A stretch of 15,153 nt of DNA from Triparma columacea. Taxonomy: Eukaryota; Sar; Bolidophyceae; Parmales; Triparmaceae. The stretch lies in NCBI GenBank assembly GCA_030267965.1, contig BRYA01000889.1:4078-19230 (forward strand), written 5' to 3'. The translations under genes and the position numbers were made by a program. This document shows, piece by piece, positions 1 through 8,200 of the stretch. Below the pieces are notes generated by a model that searched no databases, was not told the origin of the DNA, and saw only the letters and a list, made by a program, of their open reading frames with translations. Positions within the stretch are counted from its first letter, which is position 1. Every line of letters starts with the position of its first letter.

Positions 1-120
1 ATTTCAAGTTAGGCAGCATCGCATAGTAGACACCTTGAAAGCCATTCCCCCACCACCCCCCCACTCTTGTACGCACGCACCACCCCCCCCTCCCCCCCCT
101 CTCCCCCTCCCCCTCCTCAC
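1..120 (-). other. 5' part of an intron (G-rich in the sense strand)
   Basis: Reading from the GTGAGG donor at 120 towards position 1, the sense strand is almost all G and A, with runs of six to eight G. Three of the five introns in the nearby plus-strand gene are G-rich after the donor and C-rich before the acceptor. No C-rich acceptor end is visible here, so the intron probably continues past the left edge. The frame stays open almost to position 4, which makes a read-through end possible but less likely. Confidence 0.45.
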
Positions 121-576
121 CTTCCTAACGAAGCTAGTAGTAGGCCAAGTAATATACTTGGCCACCCCCACCTTGAACTCCCCCCCCCACGCGTAGCTCC
201 CTACGTCCACCCACCACAGCGCTTGATCGATCCCCACGGCTACGGCGAGGGAATGGGAGAGCAAGGGACGGAGGAGGTAACGCTGGAGACCGCAGGTTAG
301 GAGACAGGTGTTGCAGAGCCAGTTGAGCTCGAGGAGGGGGATTGAGGGGATTGGGGAGGAGGAAACGCGGGAAATTACTAAGACTATGTAGTAGATTAGG
401 AAGAAATCTGATATTAATAAGAAGGTCGAGGAGGATACCGAGGGGGTTTGGAGGGGAGGGGGGGAAATTAAGGTGTCATGGACGTAGAGGGGGATAAAAA
501 TGGAGAGACTTTGGTGGAGGAGGAAGCGGAGGACGGCAGATATGAAGGATGGGGGGGGAGAGGGCGAAAGAGGCAT
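121..576 (-). CDS. Partial multi-pass membrane protein, first exon
   Basis: This is the first exon (152 codons) of a minus-strand gene that continues beyond the left edge. The ATG at 576-574 is the first after an in-frame stop (TAA, 588-586). The exon ends in AAG followed by a GTGAGG donor at 120, and then a very G-rich stretch like the 5' halves of the introns in the tRNA-ribosyltransferase gene. The product has about four hydrophobic segments, near residues 10-31, 50-70, 85-103 and 106-122. The last third (ELNWLCNTCLLT, then LLRPLLSHSLAV, then LWWVDVGSYAWGG and YITWPTTSFVRK) reads like a genuine membrane protein. It resembles an uncharacterised family of small integral membrane proteins I recall from bacteria, but I cannot name it. 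No function is proposed. The first 50 residues are Pro/Ser-rich and could partly be leader. Confidence 0.5.
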
Positions 577-721
577 GAAAGAGATTTAGTTTTGGGAAAA
601 AGGAGGAGAAAAGGAGGGGAACAGTGAAATGAACATAGGTACCCTTCCTACTACAAACTCAACCCTCTCTGCAACATGAAAAAGAAACAGTCGTATTTTG
701 TTTTGTCACGAGAACTTTAGT

Positions 722-1099
722 TTACATCCTCATGGGCGCGGCAGACACCTGGACGCCAGGGAGCTCACCATGTCCAAGGGACTCAAGCATATCACGGGTA
801 TCAGTGTCGACCTCAATGAACTCCTGCTCCAGGGCCGAGACCTCAGGCACGAAGTCCATGCGGCGCTCGCGCTCCTCCTCCTGGAGCTTGAGGGAGATAT
901 TACGGACGGGACCACGGGCGATCCTCTTCATGAGGTGGGTGGTGAATCCGGCGATCTTGTTGCGCATGCGCTTGGAAGGGATGATAGCGACCTCGTCGCA
1001 GATCCTCTTGTTGGTGTGGAAGTCAAGGGTGAGACGAGTGTAGTACTTCTCAACGATGACACGAGCAGAGCGCTTGACAGTCTTGGTACGAACTCCCAT
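722..1099 (-). CDS. RPS17: 40S ribosomal protein eS17
   Basis: This 125-residue protein is eS17, a eukaryote/archaea-specific component of the head of the small ribosomal subunit. The N-terminus ([20 protein letters not shown]) and the segments [53 protein letters not shown] and the FVPEVSAL tail are highly conserved in this family. The human protein is about 135 residues, so this copy is full length with a slightly short C-terminus. The coding region is one exon, starting at ATG 1099-1097 and ending at TAA 724-722. Codon use favours C and G at third positions, as expected for a highly expressed gene. It shares its upstream region head-to-head with the tRNA-ribosyltransferase gene. The next minus-strand gene starts only 145 bases downstream. 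Confidence 0.97.
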   Translation of the reverse strand: MGVRTKTVKRSARVIVEKYYTRLTLDFHTNKRICDEVAIIPSKRMRNKIAGFTTHLMKRIARGPVRNISLKLQEEERERRMDFVPEVSALEQEFIEVDTDTRDMLESLGHGELPGVQVSAAPMRM

Positions 1100-1111
1100 T
1101 GTTTATTTATT

Positions 1112-1260
1112 CTGGAGGGGGAGTGGGGAAGGGATCGAGAGGTGTTAGAGAGGGCGGAGTGGGGTGGGATTTTGTAAAGGGAGGGTAAGGAGATGGGTGG
1201 AGATGGGTTTTACAGAGTGGGGAGGAAGGGCGGGGGTTGGGTAGGAAGGAAAGGATGGAA
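1112..1260 (-). promoter_or_regulatory. Possible 5'UTR intron 3' end of RPS17
   Basis: On the minus strand about 150 bases immediately upstream of the start are strongly C/T-rich and end in CCCTCCAG. Twelve A-rich bases (AATAAATAAACA) then precede the ATG. This looks like a C-rich polypyrimidine tract and an acceptor at 1113-1112, the pattern seen at several acceptors of the neighbouring gene. A leader intron is common in ribosomal protein genes. I could not pick a convincing donor upstream, so the tract may instead be a pyrimidine-rich core promoter. Confidence 0.35.
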
Positions 1261-1580
1261 GACGCGACTTTGAAGCCATTAATAGGATATATCGGAGACA
1301 TAATGTTCACATATATGCCAGTTGATAAGTGAAAGAGAGAAAGGAAACGTAGGGTAGGCAGATATTTTGACCATAACCAAAACCCCTCGATCCCAGCCCC
1401 CCTAGATGTGTAATATTTCAGGCAAATCATCGTTTTGTGATATATCATTCATTGAGGGTGGAGATTAGGGGTATATCATTCTCAGCTTGTCGTCGTATCT
1501 CGGAGAAGCACCCAGAGTAGGCCAATATTTCAGCATAATCTGGATCTCGATATCAACTTTGTGGTGGCCCTTTTCCGGCG

Positions 1581-1644
1581 CAGGTGGCACATCCGTCGAT
1601 ATTCGTTCGTTCGAGAGGTCTTAAAAAGACACAGGTGGCACATC
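1581..1644. repeat. 13-bp direct repeat pair (CAGGTGGCACATC)
   Basis: Identical copies of CAGGTGGCACATC lie at 1581-1593 and 1632-1644, 51 bases apart start to start. They contain the E-box-like core CAGGTG. They sit roughly in the middle of the divergent upstream region, so they could be binding sites for a factor controlling either gene. Nothing else in the sequence supports that role. Confidence 0.4.
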
Positions 1645-2219
1645 TCTGAAAGGGGACGGGGTGTTTCGCACGTTTGGAAGATTTTGGAGGTTGAGGACTC
1701 ACTGTCGATTTTGGCTTTTTCTTGATGAGGAAATTGGGTGATGAGACATGCTGGAGAGCTCGATCTTCTTTTTTTCAATTTTTTTTGCTGAGGACAGGGG
1801 GAGACGCGATCAATGGAGCAAACAACGAGGCTAATTGCGATGTGAACTTGGGCTTGACCACTCGCACATGCGCGGGACACTCAGGTTTTTGGGTGACTGC
1901 TTTGAAGTCTCATTTGCACTCAAATCTTTCCCTTAGTTTGACCCATTGATTAAAATTAAATTCGATGTATCACTTCAGCTTAAATTGTGCGCAGAATAAC
2001 GTGCATGCAGCTCTCGAATGTCCCAACTTTACCAATCACCAACCAAAACCCTTCAACTCTGAAGTGTGCAAATTATTCCAGAAGGCTCCACCTGACGCTT
2101 CAACAGGCAAACCCCTCCGATCATCCCAAAAATCACGGTACAGACCACTTCTACCATCAACTCTCGAACGTCCACCTGAACACAACCCTTATTCCCCACA
2201 CCCATCACTACCATCGACG

Positions 2220-4510
2220 ATGGAGATCTCAAGGCAGGTTAAGAGGACAAAGCTAAGCGACGAATCAATCGAATCCAACACATCAGTTATTCATGCAAAC
2301 TACCCGACCCCTCCTATTGAAGATTGTAGGAAGCCTTACGCTGAAATAATTGCATCCAAGACAAGGGTCGAGTGGGACAGGGAAGCCAAATTCACTCCGG
2401 TCGGAACTGAACCTGACTTCACGTCTTCCCCGCACCCTTCTCTCGACTTCCACCTCCACGCAATGTCTGGCCACGCAAGGGCGTCCACCCTCTTCTTTCC
2501 CCCCCGCCCCTCAATCAATAGAAAAGCTCCTGTCTCTGTGCCCACCCCCATCTTCATGCCCGTGGGCACGAAAGGCACTATCAAGAGCATGTCATACGAG
2601 GAGCTGTGCACAGTCAAGGTGAGCGCTATGCGTGCCTGTGAAATATATTATTATATCTGCCACAACAACATCCAAGACCAACCTAACCCACTACAAATCC
2701 CCCCCCGGCCGCACAGTCCCTCTCCCCCCCCATCATCCTAGGAAACACATATCACTTAGCGTTGGACCCCGGGACCGACGTGCTTGACTCGTTTGGCGGC
2801 CTCCACAACTTCTCTTCATGGCCGGGCGCCCTCCTCACTGACAGTGGGGGGTTCCAGATGGTCTCTCTGCTCAAGCTGGCAGAAATCACAGAGGCAGGCG
2901 TAGGTAAGAAGGGAAAGAGCAAGGGAGTAGGGGGGGGGAGAGGAGGAGGAACGGAGGAGGAGCGAAGACACCGATTGTATATGGGTGTACCAGAGTTATC
3001 CGAATGTAGTGGCTCGTAAATGTACGCTTTATACGACAGGAGACTTCATGCGGACGCTGGCAGTGAAGTGTCGACATTGAAAATGTGTGTAAAGCTCACA
3101 AAGACAACCTTCGGACGGCGCTTCACTACTCCTTTCCCGCAGAGTTCGAGTCACCGTATGCTAAGGACAACAAGAAGAAGATCCTTCTCAAACCGGAGGA
3201 GAGCATCAGGACCCAGAACAGCATAGGGGCGGATGTCATGATGCAGCTGGACGACGTAGTCTCCTCAATTCACGACGGGGACGAGGTGAGATTTTGGAGG
3301 GAGGGTTAGGGCGAACGCTCACCCCGACACGCATGCTTGGTAGCTTGATGTTAACAAGGGTCACCCCCCCTCCCCAACCCTCCCCCCTCCCCCAACCACA
3401 GCGGTTCGAGGAGGCAACGTACCGGACTCTCAGATGGCTCGACCGTTGCATTGAGTCCAACATCAACAAAGAGGAGCAGAACCTCTTTGCAATCGTGCAG
3501 GGTGGGCTGGACGTCTCCCTCGGAGGCCTCAGGGAGGTCTGCCTTGAGGGTTTCAGGAGGAGGGACGACAAGATCCCTGGCTACGCTATCGGCGGGCTCG
3601 CGGGTGGAGAGAGCAAGGTAGGATAGGCGAGCGAATGAAGCAGCTCGATGGGTTTCAACTACGTTTTTTTTCGTGATGGAAGCGTTCTAACCCCCCGCCC
3701 CCCGCAAACCCCACCTCCCCCCACCTCTCATAGGACGACTTCTGGAAGGTCGTCAGCCAGTGCTGCAAGAGCCTTCCAACGAACAAGCCTCGGTACCTCA
3801 TGGGGGTAGGCTACCCCCTAGATCTCGTCGTGTGCACAGCACTGGGCGTGGACATGTATGACTGCGTCTACCCAACAAGGACCGCGAGGTTCGGCGTCGC
3901 CCTGGTGGACGACAGAAGTCCGGGAACCATGAGGGTCAAGTCGAACGAGTACAGGTGAGAAGAAGGAGGGGGCAGTTAGGAGTGGGGAGGGAGAGAACTA
4001 TCTCCACTCGACAAAAGAATTATTTTCATCTAATATGTCATCACCCCGCATCTCCTACCCAGCCTGGATGAAAGGACTCTCGAGCCAAATTGTGACTGTC
4101 CCTGCTGCAAGCTTGGGAAGGGATACAGTCGCAGCAAGCTCCACATGATGCTCAAGTCTGGGGAGCCGCTTGCGGCCCAGCTCATGACTGCCCACAACAT
4201 TGCCTACATGATGCGGCTGGTAAGGAAAATGAGGAAGGCTATCTTAGAGGGGAAGTACGAGGAGTTCGTCAGGTCGTACATAAAGAAGTTCTTCCCAGAC
4301 GGCTACAGCGAGGAGGTGATGAAAGGAGAGACGGTCGTCAAGGACAACAGGCACGATAAAGTGACTCAGGAGGATGATAAGGAGGAGAGTACTAAGGATG
4401 AGGCGGCGAAGGAAGCAGCGAAGGGCAAGGACGAACAACTTTTCATACCTAAGTGGGTGGTGGAGGCTTTGAGTGCGGCGGACATTGATATTACCAAGGG
4501 AATCAAGTAG
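2220..4510 (+). CDS. QTRT1: Queuine tRNA-ribosyltransferase catalytic subunit (six exons)
   Basis: This enzyme exchanges guanine-34 for queuine in tRNAs with GUN anticodons; in eukaryotes it pairs with QTRT2, which is not in this window. Modelled exons: 2220-2618, 2717-2903, 3143-3285, 3402-3617, 3734-3954, 4063-4510, joining in frame to 537 residues. Visible motifs: [37 protein letters not shown] with the general-base Asp near residue 175; [14 protein letters not shown] [46 protein letters not shown]; and [14 protein letters not shown] with the nucleophile Asp near 358. Zinc ligands are Cys399, Cys401, Cys404 and His433. Compared with about 400 residues in human, it has a polar N-terminal extension of about 70-100 residues and a charged Lys/Asp/Glu insert before the conserved end [18 protein letters not shown]. 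The first acceptor (2717) is the least certain boundary. An in-frame ATG at 1965 is an alternative start. Confidence 0.93.
2619..4062 (+). other. Five GT-AG introns of QTRT1
   Basis: Introns lie at 2619-2716 (98 bases), 2904-3142 (239), 3286-3401 (116), 3618-3733 (116) and 3955-4062 (108). Donors are GTGAGC, GTAAGA, GTGAGA, GTAGGA and GTGAGA. Acceptors are GCACAG, CCGCAG, CCACAG, TCATAG and ACCCAG. Introns 2, 3 and 5 are G/A-rich after the donor, and introns 1, 3 and 4 are strongly C-rich before the acceptor. The boundaries were chosen so that conserved family motifs continue in frame across each junction. Confidence 0.85.
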
Positions 4511-4519
4511 TGTTGTCAC

Positions 4520-4525
4520 AATAAA
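4520..4525 (+). terminator. Polyadenylation signal of QTRT1
   Basis: A canonical AATAAA lies ten bases after the QTRT1 stop codon and is followed by T-rich sequence. This gives a very short 3'UTR, in keeping with the compact gene spacing here. Confidence 0.55.
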
Positions 4526-4794
4526 TGAAACCTTTTATTTTGTTTCAAAGCTATTGTATTTTTGAATATAGGGAGGAAGGCGACAGTACCAAGGGCGAGT
4601 GGATGCTACGAAGTTGCTTGCTGTTGTTGTTTGGTTGGGGTTGTGAGTAGGAAAGGATTAAGGGCAAATTTTTGTTGCCTTGGCTGAATTGCTTTGTGAG
4701 GAGAGATTATCGACTATTAGCGTGTGACAATACTATCGAGGCAAAAAACAACCCTCCCAACACAAACAAATTGACGAAAGACGGTGACAAGGAA

Positions 4795-4872
4795 TTAAAA
4801 AACTAGGACATCCCGAGGCTTGGCCTTGTTGACAACTTCTTGGGACCATTGGAGGAGTGGGGCTACAGGACG
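4795..4872 (-). other. Candidate terminal exon, RIIa/Dpy-30-like peptide (uncertain strand)
   Basis: On the minus strand, a C-rich tract ending CCTGTAG could be an acceptor. It is followed by a short frame reading PLLQWSQEVVNKAKPRDV, then LVF and a TAA stop. The pattern of an LL pair, EVV, then PRD and an aromatic residue resembles the RIIa/Dpy-30 docking helix pair seen in PKA regulatory subunits and many flagellar proteins. The plus strand reads a peptide in the same codon register that ends at a GTAAGT donor, so only one reading can be right, and both may be chance. No start exon was identified. Confidence 0.22.
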
Positions 4873-5208
4873 TGTGGTGAAGAGGTAAGTTGGGAGGGCG
4901 GGTGATCAGGGGAGGGGGGGATAATAGAATGGAAGCGGTCACGGATGGAAAAACCTTAAGAGAGGAGGTTGGGACAGGTGGAGCAGGGAGGAGTTCCGGA
5001 GTTCCGAGGAGGAAATCCGAGCTCCCCAACAGCCCCACTCTCTGTTGTTCTGGGCTTTGGAGTGGGTGATTTTGGAAAATATAAAACGCGCAATATACAA
5101 ATTTTACAATTTACGACGTCTTAACTCACACCTAAAAACGACTTTCCGTCGCTCTTTTCCGCACGTCGATCGCGAACACATGATTTTCAGCACCCAATCA
5201 AGATCGTC

Positions 5209-8200
5209 ATGGAGGGCGAGGTTGAAGCAGATGCGGGAGTCGTGAATGACGCCGGCAAGACCACCTTCGCTTCCGAGCCCCCCTCAGGCCCCAATCACAC
5301 ACCCTCCGCAATACGCGGTCCCGTAGATATCCATTACACAGCTCTTGGCCCTGAACAAGTCAAACTTGTCAAGCTTCTTGATGACCGTGGAGCCGTTGAA
5401 GGCCTTATCGACAACTCTACCGGCGTCGATGTGAAGGTTATGGGACTTGCTGATGTCTTCCACGACGAGCGCGACAAGATCATTGACTTTCTCCTCACCG
5501 ATTGTGAGCAGGGCAAGTTCCGAAGGAAGACCCTCCAGGAGTACGACGAAAAGGAAGGGGTCATTCACAGACTTGTCTACTGGCAGCACTACGGCAGCGG
5601 GAATAAGTTTGTCGAATTTCTCCTTGACGTCAAGGTCGTATCTTCTGACAAATCGACAAACATTATGGAGTTGGCACCCCTTGATGAGGACGACCTTTCT
5701 GATGAGGCAACAGCGATGCTTTTCGAAATTCTAGCCTCAAGAAATACCAAGACTGTCCAACAAGGTATCATTAAGGGCAAGCTGAGCTTCACTGATTTCG
5801 AGTTTGGACAAACTGCAGTCACCGTGGTGGGAACTCTTAAGGCAGAGGAGAGAGCAACAGAGACAAAATCAGAAGTTGATGTTCACACAGTCAAAAGCTT
5901 TAAGAGTGCGAGATCCAGGACATCTAGTGTTGAAGGCAGCAACAGTGGCAGGACCAAGAAGGGAGACGTCAAGGCTGCGTATGCAGCAGTAAAGATTATC
6001 ATGGTGGAGGTCTGGAAGAAGTTCAGACAGCCTGGTCTCATTGACGAGCGGAGGAAGATGCACTTTGTAGAATTGGCCATGCCCAATGTGCCAACTCTTA
6101 CTGAGGAAGAGGACAGGATGATGGAAAGTGTTGTAGGGCTGGAGGAGGAACTCTACAAGAAGGGGAAGAGAGTCAAGGGGACACTGAAGGAGGGTATTGA
6201 CAAGTTCCTGTGGAGAAAGGGGGACAAGGTTTGGGGAGCCTTTGGGGTCACTGTGGACAAGTCAGCAAAGGGTATGTTGGCAGAGCAATTTTTGCTTGAC
6301 ACATTTGAGCGCTCTAGGGAATACTCCCAAAAAGAAGGGAACTTGCCAAGGGTTATCAGGAATGATTTTGAGGGAACTAGAAGCATGCACTATCATTGTG
6401 GCGTGAAGGTCCCTGCCACCACCAATCGACTATTTCAGAATTGGTTTGTGTGGAAGGAAATTAAACTTGAGAATGGCCGGACATCATACATTTTGGCTTT
6501 TGTGCCACTGGCTGAGTACCCAGGAGGAGGCTTCAAGGACCTTAGTAAGGAAGGATTTGAGCTGGCTGAGACTACAGGTGCCTGCTTCTTCATTGAGATC
6601 GCTCTAAATGTCTGTAGAGTTACACGCATTCAAACAGTTGATCTGAAATTTAGTGGCATTCATAAGACAGTGATGGACAAAGCAATTGACTACCTTGCAA
6701 AGAATCAGCTTGTTGAGGCCAACAGGTTGCAAAAGAAGTTCAGGAGGAACGGGAAGGAAGTTGATGCTGAGGTCAGGGGGGCCTTGGTGGAGAGGATGAG
6801 GGAGGGCGTTGAGTTGGAGGAGGACCAGAAGAAGGTATTTGGGGAGTTGGAGGAGCTCTTTGGTGGACAGGAGGAAGAAGGGTGGGGGCCTCTTGAGTCA
6901 CCTTATGGGGGAGTGAAGATGCAGATCAAGTACCAGCAACAGATACAGGGAGAGAGGAGCCTTGCTCTTGGACAAGGGGAAAGCACAGCAGATTGCACTG
7001 CAGAGGAGGCAGCTGCATGGTTCTTTGAGTACTGCAGCAGGGAGAGGACACAAACTGACAGGGAAGAGGGAAATCCTGCTAGATTTGAGATTATCAAGGC
7101 ACATGATAGGATAAACGAGAAGCTTGTTGCCTTCATCAAGAAGATGCCAAAACTTCTCAACAACCGTGACTTTATGGTAGAGTTCGTTTGGAGGAAGGAA
7201 GAAAATGATAGTTACACTGTAGCAGGGATATCAGTGGACGGGAACCCAGATTACGGAGAAAATACAAGAAAGCTAGTGAGAGGAACTTCAAAGTTGCTGA
7301 TCACTGCAACCAACATAAAGAGTGTTGGGAGCATACCTCAGTGTAACATTAGAATGCAGCAGTACTTTGACCTTGGTGGATTTGTTCCCACATCCGTTTT
7401 GGACAAAAGAATGCCAAAGGCTCTGAAAATTTTAGACAGTATTTCAAGTACTTTTGATCAGAGCAAGGAAGTTGACAAAGCTGCACTTGTCTCTCTTGCC
7501 AACATCATCAAGAATGAACACCAAGATTATACTGATGAGGAGAAGGCTTCAATCAGGAAGGGAAAGGAGTTCTATGAGAAGTGCAAGGAGGACGAGAACT
7601 TTGATGATTTGAAGAGTCCTGATGAGAGGGTCAAGATGAAGCTAGTGCATGTTGATGGGGCAAGCATGGGGACTGCTTTTGCCACTACTGTAGTTGATGC
7701 TAGTGTGGAGGAGTGTGCAGCAAGACAAATATCAGCATTGTACAGCAGAGAGACTAGAAAGGATTTAAAGAAATGGGGGCTGACTTTCTTAAAAACCATC
7801 AATGTGAACCCCCACACTCTCTACTACATAACAACAAGGAACCTTGGCATCCCTGGTTTTGTTCCTCGTGATGGGAGGAGTAAAGTTACGTGGTTCAAGC
7901 AACATGATGGCAAAGTTATCATTGATGTTGCAGATACAGAGGAGCTCAATGAAGACTTTCCAGTGAAGGCTATGAATGTTTTAGTAAAGATTCACACAGT
8001 ATTGGTGTTTGAGCAGCTTGACCCTATTGGAGGTGTGCCACAAACAGCAGTGAATTTTACTACAATGATAGATCTTGGTGGTGTCTTCTTTTCTTCTATC
8101 ACGAACAAGCTTGCACCAAGGTTTCTTGGAGTAGTCTCAGACTTAAGGAAGGATTTTGACAAGAGCAATGAGATTGCCGCCTTCAAGAGACAGCAGATCA

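Larger units (their letters stand above)
1100..2219. promoter_or_regulatory. Divergent upstream region of RPS17 and QTRT1, no gene seen
   Basis: This 1.1 kb lies between two head-to-head genes. Besides the pyrimidine tract next to RPS17 it holds short direct repeats and ordinary mixed sequence. Open frames of 75-116 codons exist but show no recognisable protein. The frame of the QTRT1 first exon is also open upstream to an ATG at 1965, giving 85 extra residues rich in Pro, Ser and His. No RNA gene is apparent. Confidence 0.5.
4511..5208. promoter_or_regulatory. Spacer between QTRT1 and the giant gene; leader of the giant gene
   Basis: About 700 bases. It holds the QTRT1 3' end, a G-rich block near 4850-4990, and an AT-rich stretch at 5076-5118 that includes ATATAAAA (5079-5086), about 125 bases before the giant gene's ATG and a possible TATA element. 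Splice-like sequences are AGAG|GTAAGT (donor at 4885), CTCCCCAACAG (acceptor ending 5032) and GATTTTCAG (acceptor ending 5190), so a leader intron is possible. No complete gene is convincing. Confidence 0.4.

Noticed and set aside
67..300. Pro-rich 77-codon plus-strand frame
   Set aside because: It is low-complexity sequence made by the C-runs that are the antisense of an intron.
698..1177. Plus-strand 159-codon open frame over RPS17
   Set aside because: It is antisense to the conserved eS17 coding sequence and exists because of C/G-ending codons on the other strand.
1107..1448. 113-codon minus-strand frame upstream of RPS17
   Set aside because: Its Pro/Ser/Thr-rich end is just the pyrimidine tract. 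No conserved motif; more likely leader or intron.
1530..1880. 116-codon minus-strand frame with repeated MCHL segments
   Set aside because: The similarity of its two MCHL parts comes from the 13-bp repeat. No family resemblance and no start context.
3300..3312. Interstitial telomere-like GGTTAGGG in QTRT1 intron 3
   Set aside because: It is a single unit within a G-rich intron half and easily arises by chance.
5045..5245. 66-codon plus-strand frame overlapping the giant gene's start
   Set aside because: It runs out of frame into the giant coding region and covers the AT-rich promoter-like stretch. No conserved motif.
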